Source of the DNA: Lunularia cruciata
Lineage: Eukaryota > Streptophyta > Marchantiopsida > Lunulariales > Lunulariaceae
DNA: 64,000 nt
Reading direction: 5' to 3'
Assembly (NCBI GenBank): GCA_948567375.1
Contig: OX419758.1
Location: 36,957,001 to 37,021,000, forward strand
Program-made: the position numbers and the translations under genes
The notes under the pieces: generated by a model
Told to the model about the DNA's origin: nothing
What the model saw: only the letters and a program-made list of their open reading frames with translations
The model's database searches: none
In this document: one piece after another, positions 36,160 through 47,705 of the stretch
Position numbering within the stretch: the stretch's first letter is position 1
Layout of the letters: the number at the start of each line of letters is the position of its first letter

Positions 36160-39100
36160 AATTTAAGCAAAAGCAATTAAAAAGATTTTGGCCCTTTTGT
36201 GTTATTCATGGTCAAAGAACTAGAATGCATTATTTACACTTGGTTGAAACCTTAAATAGTTTCTTCCTACTCTAAGCCAAATGAATTTAATGGTTGAGGG
36301 AAGCCAAAGATCTTGTTGGCTCATCCTCATATACATTGCTAATCCTAACTTCTTGTCTTATCCTATCTACTCACATGTAGGTTAATTAGGTGCCTTACAT
36401 GTGTCAAGGAAGGCATTAATGCTTCCTTAAAGACAACATACAAGTTTGTGTCCTTCGGACTTACTACTCCAAAGGTTACATCTACAAATGTTTACAACTA
36501 CAAAGGCATTTGGACCACTCTTTACTTCAAAGATCCTAAAAGTGTCTTTGGCCTAAGGAATAACTGCAAAGAACTACCTTTGCCTTTACAAATTCTAATA
36601 AGGAGCTCAATCCACTCCTTGTAACTTGGTATTTATAATATATAGGTATCACAAGTCTTAGTGAATATCTTGTATTTTGTCTAAGTTTAACTCCTAGTTG
36701 GTCCATTTTGCCTTCTTCATTTTTCTTCCACTCCAACTTCTAGACCTGCAACTTCATCTTTTTTACCTTTGAGCACTTCCTCCAACATTTCTATAAACTG
36801 ATCTTGACCTTTGTCCAACCACTTGAGGATCTTTGCCTTCTGTTCCTCTGAGTCACTATTTGCCTTCTCTTCCTCTGAGTCACTATTCAGTGCCTAACTT
36901 CCTTTGCTACTTCCTCCAACATCTGGGGTCAAGTAGTCACCCTTTCCATCTTCTCCTTCTTTAATTCTTTGGCTAGATTCTCTAATTGAGCAATCATTTC
37001 CTTATAATATTTGGACATTTGTACTTCCAAAGTGACAATGTAATCTTCCAAGGATAGGATACTTGAAGAGAAACACAAAAGAAGAAACACATCGTTTCAC
37101 ACTCAACCTCTGATGCCCCAAAGGAGCACCTTCACTATATTTTATAGCAAAGAGGACTTCTCCAAAGGAAGCTCCACCCTTGGATCAAATACATGGATTG
37201 GTGACATATCAGCAATCTCTACCCTTAGATTAGTTGCATGCATGAGTGAGATGTTGGTTCCGATCCTATTTGGTTGGTCAATCTATCTTTGACCAAATGG
37301 AATCTTTAGAGGATCTTCATATATGAATCTTTGAATCACATGCGTGAGGTACCATTGGCAAGTTCTTGATGAGACAAACTTGGAAGGAGGAAAGGCCAAC
37401 CTTTTCTCTAAATTTTTTTGGTTGGGGGGGTTGGGAGGGGGAAATTTTGCACATTTTTGAGGCCTAATTCATCCATTTAGGCCTCTAAAATTAGCTTTGA
37501 ACTTTCCAAGTTATTTTGGACTCTTGCACTATTAGTAGAATTCCGCTTTTGGTGACACCTCTATCTGATCTACCTAGCCCATCATACATAACATCCTTCC
37601 AAATGTTACCAAGCCAATTTTCACCTTTGGATGATATGTCTAGCTTTTGGTATTACAAATTTAGGCTATTTTTGGCTCTTGCCCTATTAGTAGAAGTACT
37701 TCTTTGGTGACACCTCTATCTGATCTACCTAGCACATCATATATAACATCCTTCCAAATGTTACCAAGCCAATTTTCACCTCTGGATGATATGTCTAGCT
37801 TCTAGTATTACAAATTCAGACTATTTTTTGCTCTTGCCCTATTAGTAGAAGTACTTTGTTGGTGACATCTCTATCTGATCTAACTAGCATATCATACATA
37901 ACATCCTTCCAGATGTTACCAAGCCAATTTTCACCTCTAGCTAATATGTCTAGCTATTGGTATTGCAAACCACCCTGATTTTGGTGGTCTCTAATTCTCC
38001 TTGAATACTCCCTACTTCTTTATCCTTGGCCCTCAACTACTTGTTGTACCCTTGTTGTTGTTGTGCTCTAGCCAAAGTGCTATCTCCTTGTATATCTCCT
38101 TGTAGCCTCTAAAATTCTCTTTTGTATTGGTTGCAATCTATTGCAAGTGAAGTGTTTTACCCCTGCACTTTGTAGTTTACTAGCACAAGGGAATTCACCT
38201 TCTTTGCCTCCCTTTACAAGTTCTTACTCCTTCCCAAATCTTCCTTCCATACATCCTCTTTCACCTAAGAGGTTTAGATTACCTTATGGAGCCTTTGGAT
38301 CAATATTGTGTAATTGACCAAATTAGTGTAGACTTCTTAGTACTATGGTAGAATAAGCTCCATCATCTACAAGGCCACACCTACCAAGTGGATTACAAAA
38401 ATTTTGCAATCCTTGATGGGTACTCTATATGCTTTGTTGGACTCTCTCCTTACTTTGGCATGCATTGCACTTGGATATTCTTTGCCTTTTTCTTCTACAT
38501 CTACTCTCTTTCAATTATTGATGTTGTTCTTTGGCCTTGTGTTGTTCTTCATTGTTCTCCTTGTCTCCCTTTGGCCACCTCCTTTTCTCCTTTGGGAGCC
38601 TACTATCTTTTGTTGGGGTTGAGAGAACTCTTCAACCCCAACAAAAGGCTCTTTGGGTTGTTCTTGTTCTTCTTCACCTTAGTCTTCATGTTCAACACCT
38701 TGCTCTTCCTCCTATGGTGCAGATTATGCATCTTTGTATTGCTCCTTGTCTTCTAATTCAAGAGCCAAACCCCACAAGGTAAAGGAGTCTCCTTTTCTTC
38801 TTGATCTATCTTTGGAGTCTTCTACCTCCTTCTCCAAAGATACATCTAGAACTTGAGGATTTGTTCTTGGCTATATTTTGAGGCCTTGATAGAGTTGTCC
38901 TCTTCTTCTTAGTCTTGACCATAGCCACAATCCACTCTTCTTGCACTAGCACAAATCTCCTAGTCTCTTTGTACTCCATATCTGCAACTTGAAACTTCCT
39001 AATAATTAACTTACACTTTGGCCGTGTGGTGAAGTACCTTGCTAGGAAGTGGTTGGAAAATTTCCTTTGCTCCTTTTTTGTTAATGAATGTAGCCCCATG

Positions 39101-40150
39101 TAGAAATGTATGGCAAAGTGGCTATGTAAGTCATTCAACCATCTTCCACAAAATCCATGCACATGTTCCTTGCCTATAAGTGAAATGTGTTTGCACAATT
39201 TGTTGGCTCTCCTTGGTACAAGTACTCAAAGGAGATAGTCTGGTTATTGTTGAGTTATGTTGTCCTCTTCGGTCAAAATAGTTTCAATATCACTCCACTC
39301 TTTACCATTACCAACAACTACTCTTTGTGTTGGATCCTTGTATCTACACATACTGCATCCGTTGTTGGTAGATCTCTTCTCTCCAAAGGAGGTAATGATT
39401 TAGTCACCTAGCTCCTTGTTGGCAAGCCCAAAATTTGAATCTAGAGTCATGCCTCTAGATGGCATGCCTCTACACCAAGGACAAACCTCCAATTCTCTTT
39501 AGTCTATGTGAAAGTGTTCTCTCTCAAATCCCCTATAGTCGTATTCTTTCTTCCTTTCATGTCATGGATGATGGCAAAATCACTCAACTCTCAATTCTAG
39601 AGCAAGAATGAAAGGTGTTTGTTTTGGTCGCTCCTATAGTAAACTACCCATTTGTCCACCGCTAAGGCACAAAGGATTGCTTTAGGTGTTTCTGTACAAA
39701 CATCATGTTGCTTCTTGGGCGTGAAAGTCAAAAAAAAAAACAAAAAAACAACAAAGGATGGTGGAAAACTTTGAAGAGCTACAAAGGTCTATATGGTTAC
39801 TAGCTCTTTGGAGACTAAAATTGCATGCAAAAAGTCAAATTACTCCAAGTTCACTTGATTTTATGGCCAGAGTTTTTCAGCAAGTGGGTGAGCAACCACT
39901 CTCCTCACATGCAAGCCTTTCAATGAATGCAAACAATATTTGGCAGTAGTTCTTTATTTTGGTGGCGGCACATTCAAATTGATGTACAACATTTGAGTCC
40001 AAAGATACCTTGTACTTGAGTTTTTGATCACCCTTTAGACTAGATTCCTTTGGCATTCTTTCTTAAGAGTGCCTTCAACTTTGTACTTGTTCCCTTTGTT
40101 CCATTGCTTGTAGGGATAACTCAACTAAGAGGTTTCCTTTCCCTAACATG
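36160..40150 (-). mobile_element. Family B repeat copy 3, most complete, split by a family A LTR
   Basis: On the minus strand the N-terminal block is at 39198-38806 (HFYMGLHSLTKKEQRKF, ARYFTTRPKCKLIIRKF). It is followed, across stops, by a Glu/Gln/Lys-rich coiled coil to about 37980 (DKEVGSIQGELETTKI). The family A LTR at 37039-37967 interrupts here. The coiled coil resumes at 37038 (LEVQMSKYYKEMIAQLENL) and extends to about 36540. The 3' region (36480-36180) shares 'ccttgacacatgtaagg' and a TATA-like 'ctatttaaggtttc' with copy 2. No polymerase or nuclease domain is seen. Function unknown. Confidence 0.6.
37039..37967 (-). repeat. Family A LTR, longest copy, three tandem units
   Basis: 929 bp, from 'tgtaatcttcc' to 'ggtattgca' on the plus strand. 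Three units of 155 bp start at 37531, 37686 and 37841, each with 'attagtaga', 'tctatctgatct' and 'tgttaccaagccaatttt'. It splits the coiled coil of family B copy 3. Flanks gacaa and aacca match at three of five positions. Confidence 0.85.
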
Positions 40151-42597
40151 CAATTATCCTACAATGTATGTATGATGAAGCAAGAAACCAGTTTAGTAAA
40201 ATTTTGTGCACCACACAATAATATCTTCCAAAAAATTATATTCATATATCTTAAAATTATATATTAGGTAAGTAAGTATTAGGATCACATATGATGGAGC
40301 ATGCAAGTTAAGTGCATGAAGAAACTCAAAATGAACTTCAAAGGTAGTAAATATTTTAAGACTGCTTTATCTTTTTTATATACCTACCTACAAGCACATC
40401 AACTAATCATAAGCTCTCACAAGTTTAAAGTATATAAGACAACCACAACTAAGACATGCTCTTAACTTAAAGTTTATCATAATTGGATCAAAATCCTATA
40501 TCACAAGGAAATCTTGTCAACTGATTTAATACCCTTGAACATATATTTAATATGATTCTTCTAAATAAATCATTAATAAAAATAAATATTATCATTGATA
40601 AAATTAAAATTAAAATTGTAAGAGCTTTTATTAATCTTTTGGTTTGGTTAATATAAGGTATAGACATATAATTTTTAATTATTTCTAGTTAGTAATCTTA
40701 TTGACTATCAGTCAAAATCCAAATTTTCTCAAAGTTAGGTCAATAAATCCACTATATTAGAATAGAATGGACTTTAAAAGGTAACTAAGGATAATAAAAA
40801 AGGAAAATTAAAAGCAAAACTAGCTTAAGTAATCTTTCTTGAGGGTAAATAGTGGAGGTGTTATCTAACCGTATCTAAAAGAAGCATATGAATATGAATC
40901 AATGGGAACATTGATTATGTAAAAAGATATTAAGCCACTTTAATGATACCAAAATCTGAATATGCTTCCTAATAATGGTTATTGTTTAATACTCATCAAT
41001 ATCCTCAACTAGATAAGAACCTAACCCTAGTTGGGACTAAAAATAATAATTGCAAATTCCAAACACATTCTTTTGGTGAGAAGATTCAAATACCGTAATA
41101 TATTTTGTTATGATATTTTCTTTACAAACCATTTCACAAAGTAATATATACAACTCTACTATCTAAGTCTAAGTGAAATAAATGATCAAGTCTATTGATT
41201 CTTAGAATATCTTCAGTTTTTATTTTGAGAGTTAGAATTTATATTTTGAGTTATACCATCATTTTACATTTTATATTTTATATTTTATATTACACCATTT
41301 TTATTTTTTTTATTATACTGTTAAAAACCATCTAGCTTTCAAAGAGACTGAAAACAAATATGAGAATAACCATAGAATTTTGTAATTATCACATACTTCT
41401 ACGTATGTTACGTTTTGCATGATATCATAGATAAATGATTCTAATTTATGTTGTTTCAATGCAGATAATCATTATTGAAGATGTTTTCTGACGTTATGGA
41501 TCAAATTTTTTTAAGCAATTCTTTCTAGATCTTTGACTTTCGGTGACGCAAGAAAATTTTAAATCATTAGCGTCACTTATTTATATAAGTAGATAGTAAA
41601 ACAACAGAAAACAACATAAGTTTAAGATCGAATTTTGAGATAATTAAGTAATACCTTTATGCATTTTAGAATTATCTACTTTCTTGCATCTTAGAAATTA
41701 AAATAAATAAACTTTCAAAATGAAGCGTAGACATTTGAATATATCCCTGAATATTTAAACATTGCTTCAATAAATATGCTCTTGACACTATCTCTTTATA
41801 TACCTTCATTCTACAATAAAATTGAAGTAACGTTAGCCTATAATGATTTAAATATATTATTATATTCTCTATATTATGAATAAAACCAAGACTAAAATTA
41901 AAAGAGATAGGATGAACCTGCAATCAGGTGAACCTTCAAGGGTTAAACTCAAACGATTTCCTTAGCTCTTTATCTTCCTATTCTATCTTTCTATTACGTT
42001 GATCTATACTAGGAATAAATATACTTGATGATGTGATGAGCATGGTGACGCTAATAGGATTCATTTAAAATATATCTGAGTCTCGTATATAACATTAATA
42101 TCACAATACTGTTATCGAATTCATATAGCACGTCAACATAATGTATGATAGAATCCTCTTTAATATTTGAGTAATATCCTAAATTCAGGAGTTACATATA
42201 GTATCATGTCGCGACACTAATTAAACAATCAAAACTATGGTATAAGTAGAATTTTGTACGTACTACAGAACTTGGACTCCGATGTGTAAAATACGTTTTA
42301 ATTATCTTCAGTGATCCTTCCCAAGGTCTCCGGCAATTCCAAACTCCGGCGAAAAACATTCCCTCGGTCGGAAAATCTCAACGACCCTATCCATCATTTC
42401 CAGGAATTCTCCCCGACTATTGCTAAAGCTCCCGATTGATTCTCAGTGTTTCAAGGGAGATTCTAGTAAACTGGTCAACCTCCAGACGATCCACTAAGCT
42501 CATGAATCTATGGGAAGGGATCACATAGTTTGCCGGTTCTTGGCTGGTTATTGAACTTTGGAACGACAAAATGATACTACGAACACGCTTCTTCTCT

Positions 42598-42623
42598 CCA
42601 CATTGTCAACTGAGACAATGTGG
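42598..42623. repeat. Hairpin, 10-bp perfect stem
   Basis: The arms ccacattgtc and gacaatgtgg are separated by aactga. There is no U-run after it, and no gene to attach it to. Confidence 0.6.
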
Positions 42624-44120
42624 CACTCAACCATCTCTTGACTTTTGGCCACAGTCCATTTCTAAGAGGCGCATTCCCGTTGCATCTGCGGCAAGAGCAT
42701 GGGGATGGAAGAGATCAAAGAAGATTATCACAGAAGTAAAAGTTCACCACGACTAACTACTTGGACGCGAGAAGCTGTGGGAATCTGAAATCTACAGACT
42801 ATTAGTCTAACATAAAATCTAATAGCAGGTTGTTTCGACCCAGGAAGATGGATCGGAATCCGCAACAAAAGTCAGCTGTTCTTGAAACATTTAAACATGC
42901 TACACATGAGAATAGAGTAACAACAGACACAGTGCACACTCCAAGTTTTAGTGTAGTAGAAGATCCCTACGTGGATGTGATCCCAGGGCGAGACGGTGTC
43001 CATATGAAGTACACTGGAACACTCCGAAACGATGAAACACTGGACGAGAGAGATACCACCACTCATAAATGACGACTCCTTCAGCACTGTGAGGGTCGCG
43101 ATGATTTACACAGATTTATAAAGGTCTGGCTACCTCCCTTTTGGGGATCATTCCAAGGATTATCGCTGCCACTGAGTGCTGGCAGACTTTGCCTTGCATT
43201 CGGGAACACGACAGAAAACCCGTAGGTGGAATAGGGGGGTTCTTACCCAGCCACTCCGGCACTAAGAGAAATCTGAACAAATTATAGTGCTCCACAAAGA
43301 TCTCAGGTAGTGTTTACTTGTGGATTCTATGTAACACTTTGGCTCCTTCCTTTGGTGTTCAGTCAAAGTCTTCTTGTTGTCATTAAGCACTTCAGAATAG
43401 ATTTACCTACCGTACTCTTGATACGCTTCGTCTGTCGAATTCACTCTTCCAGCCTCCTGAAGAGAGAATATTTGATCCAATACATGGGGCTGATCACATG
43501 ACGACATGAAACAGCGATAGGCAAGGCCTACTGATACGCATGTATATGCGTACCGACGTTTTCTATCACCCTACGTGTTGGTTATGGCGGAGAGTCCACT
43601 CCTATCAAGTTCAGATCAGGTGGGCAAGGTTTCCGAAGACAGAGGTTCTGCTTTGTTTGGTGCAGTGTTCTATTGTTGATATTACAATCTCCTTCGTTTA
43701 GTGTTATAAACTTACGTTCTCCAGACTGGAGTAAGCGTTATATGCGGGAGAGTGTTGGTTGAGGCATAACCAACTCCACCTATCAAGTTCAGGATCAATC
43801 AGGTAGATTTTCAAGCAAAAGTCGAGGATGGTATTGTACTGTAATGTTAGTGAAGTAATTATCTCAATTCATGAGGCAGGCTGCACATTATGTTAAAGCA
43901 AGCACAGTTAGACAAAAGCAAGTCCTCGTGCTTTGGTACAGACTTTACAGGAATGAATGGATGCGTATACATACCTGAATCTCGATCGTAGCCAAGGACT
44001 AACGCAAGAGGAGAAAAAGGTCATTTCATCCCAGAGTCTCCTCCAAAACGAGAGTAATATTGGCTATTTAGCAGTTGATGCAGTGTGAGGAAACGATGTA
44101 CGACTCTGGTGGAAACAGGT

Positions 44121-44146
44121 CTATGGATACAGTCCTGTATCCATAG
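44121..44146. repeat. Near-perfect palindrome, 12-bp arms
   Basis: The arms ctatggatacag and ctgtatccatag are separated by only two bases. Possible origins are a fold-back repair product or a small inverted-repeat element footprint. Confidence 0.6.
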
Positions 44147-46300
44147 AACCACGTCAAATATCAAACATGAAATATACTAACCACGTCAGAACCAATAATG
44201 CACATTCGAGGTGTGTTATCCTTCCTCGAACCACGATGGAAACTGGAATAAGTACGTCATAAGCGTGCTGAGTCAGCTGATTATACCAAACAGTTGCGTA
44301 ATGGAATTCTTTGCACCCTCAGATACACAGTCAGGTTCTATCCCAATGGCACGTTATACAGTAGATAGCTTAGCAGGTTTTTGTCCCCATGACACCTTGT
44401 GAGTACATCAGATAGCTTAATCTGATTTGATCTGATTATAACCAGATCGAGACTAACTATAGTCCAGAGCTCATCGAAATGTTGAGGACTGTGGTGGCAA
44501 TTTGTTTTGGTGGCTTTTCTCCCTCTCTACCTCCGATGTTGCAGTTTTTACTCGAGTAGAGTGTTTCAAAGGATGCCTTATAGTGGTCTGCAGTGGCCGC
44601 CACTTCCGGTACCCGCACTTTCACCTAGTGGTAGAGAAGGAAGTGGAGCATGTCTATAAGGAGCGTGTGGCCATTTCAATATACAGATCTGCCACTCTAT
44701 CAATGGTACGATATTGAATGTATTCATGTCAATCTTGTCTTTCACTCCGACCATTCTTACTACATTCCCGACATAGTATCGAAAGAAAATCTCAAATTTT
44801 CAACCTTCTACTTTCTTAAAGTGAATACCTACTAACACTCTAGACTAATTCCATGACTACTCCACGCCACCCAAGAGGTGGGACAATTGACTTTGATAAC
44901 CACGGGGTGACTATCGATCAGATCACTTCGATGTGTACACTCCCGAGCCGAAAGAGTACTTGAAACGTATAGTGGAATTCGCAGTGACGACTTAAATGAA
45001 TCCAAAGTAAAACATAATACAGTATATGCTTACAGACCCGCCAATAATTGTTACAATTGTGTTGGGAGCTTAGACTTGAGTTGTGTATGAAAGGGTTTTA
45101 CTTCTTAACTTAATTCTTAGTAACCAGAAACCATCGTTGAAATATGGATTGAAATTGATTGATAAGTAACTACCGGTACTTTTCACCAAACTAGCTCAGC
45201 AATTGTTGTGTTTCTTGAGGTGCTACCTGATTAAATTTTAATTATATTAATTTAATGAGGGTTTATATCCTCCCAAAAATTTATTGCATTACTTGTGAAT
45301 TTTCTCATGTATCTCTCTCGAATTAATAATAAATTGCTATGAACTTCCGATAGAAGAGATCATCCACAACTAATTCGAATGTGCTTTCACTCGCCTAAGT
45401 ATCCAGTATATACAGGACTTAACTTCAAAGTTCTACACAAAATGGCCCGAATTCGTGATGGCACTGTACTCAAACGTTGAACGAGGTGCATAATAAATGA
45501 TAATGTATCAATATAAAACGTAACCTTCCAGTTTCTTCCTCTTCTATATATGACTATCACCAAATTGACATTGAAGAACGCAAAATGATGAGTGAAGCAC
45601 ACGAATGCTTTGTTATGGAAAGTGATCCGAAAGTAATCTCGAAGGTTAATGCTTGTAAGAGGTTACCATTAACTTCCAACCTGGATTATGAGCATACGTT
45701 CCCTGAAGTACATGACAAATTCATTCTGATATAATAAGTCCAAATCCTTGCATACAAATGTGACATCTTTGTGTAGCAAAAGTAAACTATGGACATACAA
45801 ATATTGTTGTGGACTTTCGGATTGCTTTATTCATGGTTGCAATGCACTGCTCGCATCTTGGAACTCTACCGTGATTTGTACTCACACTGCACCCCTCTCT
45901 GTAAGTCTGTACATCTGTTCCTTTGAAAGAGCTCTAAATTCTTCCTTAAAGTGCAGCGCAGTATCATGGATTAGGCATAAACGCTTTAACATACCATGTA
46001 AACATCCCTTTTGATGTTGTGACAGGTGAACTTCAGAGGATAAGAGTGGGTGACAAGATACAACTCAATCGAGTTTTTTACAAGATGATGGAACAGGAAT
46101 AGTCTTGCCTCCTTATCTTCATTAGGATTCGAACCAGACTTTCGACGGTGTAGAAGAGGATAGTAGAAAGGATGAGATAGATCTATCACAAATGGATGGA
46201 CGGAAGGAAGCTCAGCAGGTGCAGCTCCCTTCGAATTGCAACTGACGGATACAGTACCGATGGATGGACGGGGACTGTGAGCACAGAATTGTGGTGTACA

Positions 46301-46751
46301 AATGATTATAGACCGCTACAATCAGAGGCCGAGCATCGCTCCAACCGTGTGTGAACAAAAGTCGTAGGGGACCGAGAGAACAACGAGGTGGCCGCACGCA
46401 CTGCACTCTGTAGGTTGTTGGTGGTAGGGAGGGGGGAGCAGAGGAAGAGGAGGAGGAACAGGGGAAAGAGCACAGCCCCAGCTCTGGTCGCCCGTCTTCC
46501 GAGTTATAGCTTCTCTGCGATCGTTAGCTCGATCAGCCGCAGCACACTGAGCAGACTTCTTAATTTGCTGCTGGTCACCCAATTGGGTTTGCGGGAGGAT
46601 TTAAGAGACGAGAATTCAGTTCTGAGATTGAGAAATCTTTCAGCTGGACCAGAAGGATTTGATTGATTGATTTCTTGGGACTGAATTGCGGCGGGTCGGT
46701 GGAGGATTTACCCATCTTGGATTCGGAGTGAGGAGACGAAGATCTTTCACA
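46301..46751 (+). promoter_or_regulatory. GC-rich presumed promoter and 5' leader of the BOU-like gene
   Basis: A purine-rich stretch (46430-46465) and a CpG-bearing segment precede the start codon. No TATA box is clear. The frame stays open upstream of the ATG to a TTG at 46686, but that extension is not conserved with the family I recall and is best read as leader. Confidence 0.4.
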
Positions 46752-47705
46752 ATGGGGGACGTTGCGAAGGATTTAGCAGCTGGGACGATAGCTGGAGTGG
46801 CACAACTTGTAGTTGGGCATCCATTCGACACCATTAAGGTGAAATTGCAGAGTCAACCGAGGCCTCCTCCAGGGCAAGCCCCTCATTTTACAGGAGCTAT
46901 GGATGCTGTCAAGAAAACTCTGAGTGCTGAAGGGGCGAAAGGATTGTATAAGGGCATGGGAGCTCCACTAGCCACTGTTGCTGTATTCAATGCCGTCCTC
47001 TTCACTTCTCGGGGGCAAATGGAGCATCTCTTAAGAAAGTCACCCGGTGAGAAGCTCTCAGTTGGGCAACAAGTGCTTTGCGGAACCGGAGCTGGTGTGG
47101 CCGTCTCCTTCGTTGCCTGCCCTACTGAACTGGTCAAATGTAGATTGCAAGCACAGAGTGCCTTGCAAACTGTTGCTGTGGTTGCGGAGGGCGCCCCTGC
47201 TGTCGCAATGGCTGGGGCACCTGCTGCAACAGCAAGCGCAGCTGCACAGACCATCAAGTATACTGGGCCCCTGGATGTGGCCAGACATGTGTTGAGATCC
47301 GAGGGTGGTGTTATTGGTCTGTTCAAAGGTATGACGCCCACTATGATGAGAGAGGTACCTGGGAATGCTGCTCTTTTCGGCGCCTATGAAGCAACCAAGC
47401 AGCTTATAGCTGGAGGAACTGATACTTCACAATTAGGAAGAGGATCCCAATTGACAGCAGGAGGTGTAGCTGGGGCAGTATTTTGGATGTCAGTGTACCC
47501 AGCTGATGTAATCAAGAGTGTCATTCAGGTTGATGACTACCGGAATCCTAAGTACAAAGGCACTCTCGATGCGTTCAAGAAGGTTTTTGCTGCTGAAGGG
47601 ATTAAAGGATACTACAGAGGTTTCGGCCCTGCCATGTGCCGAAGTGTCCCCGCCAATGCTGCTTGCTTCTTGGCCTATGAGATGGCCAGAGAAGCGATGG
47701 GTTAA
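46752..47705 (+). CDS. BOU-like: BOU-like mitochondrial carrier (A BOUT DE SOUFFLE)
   Basis: SLC25-family inner-membrane carrier of 317 residues in one uninterrupted frame. The ATG at 46752 gives MGDVAKDLAAGT, matching the MADAWKDLASGT start I recall for Arabidopsis BOU. The three repeats have signatures PFDTIK (24-29), PTELVK (124-129) and PADVIK (250-255), with conserved VKLQSQ, LYKGMGAPLATV, DVARHVLRSEGG, QVDDY and SVPANAACFLAYE blocks. BOU was first described as carnitine/acylcarnitine-carrier-like, and later work supports glutamate transport needed for photorespiration. An unusual feature is an Ala-rich insert at about 139-167, between the second signature and KYTGPLDV, longer than in Arabidopsis. 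No intron is seen; whether the family normally has introns I cannot check here. There are no breaks, and CpG and codon use differ from the surrounding decayed elements. Confidence 0.94.
   Translation: MGDVAKDLAAGTIAGVAQLVVGHPFDTIKVKLQSQPRPPPGQAPHFTGAMDAVKKTLSAEGAKGLYKGMGAPLATVAVFNAVLFTSRGQMEHLLRKSPGEKLSVGQQVLCGTGAGVAVSFVACPTELVKCRLQAQSALQTVAVVAEGAPAVAMAGAPAATASAAAQTIKYTGPLDVARHVLRSEGGVIGLFKGMTPTMMREVPGNAALFGAYEATKQLIAGGTDTSQLGRGSQLTAGGVAGAVFWMSVYPADVIKSVIQVDDYRNPKYKGTLDAFKKVFAAEGIKGYYRGFGPAMCRSVPANAACFLAYEMAREAMG

Larger units (their letters stand above)
40151..46300. other. No gene recognised
   Basis: 40151-42270 is very AT-rich. From 42270 the base composition is more balanced and CpG is common, but there is only a string of short frames. 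The longest distinct one is 42830-43072 (80 codons, no recognisable domain, no codon start near the family norm). Two hairpins are present at 42598-42623 and 44121-44146. This may be old intergenic or promoter-distal sequence, or the ruins of genes I cannot recognise. Confidence 0.5.

Noticed and set aside
35870-36166. 98-codon open frame
   Set aside because: It is created by a 135-bp (45-codon) tandem duplication and has no recognisable domain.
39758-39983. Apparent same-strand similarity between 39928-39983 and 14896-14958
   Set aside because: The two family B copies are in opposite orientation, so same-strand similarity contradicts the rest of the alignment; it is short and may be chance.
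42830-43072. 80-codon open frame with hydrophilic product
   Set aside because: No similarity I recognise, no supporting gene structure, and a frame of this length is expected by chance in this composition.
46125-46135. ggattcgaacc, the complement of a tRNA B-box-like GGTTCGAATCC
   Set aside because: The flanking bases do not pair as a T stem, and no A box or acceptor stem is found at the right distance.
46883-47341. 152-codon open frame on the strand opposite the BOU-like gene, and other frames over both carriers
   Set aside because: They are antisense or out-of-frame shadows of conserved carrier coding sequence, with no domain of their own.
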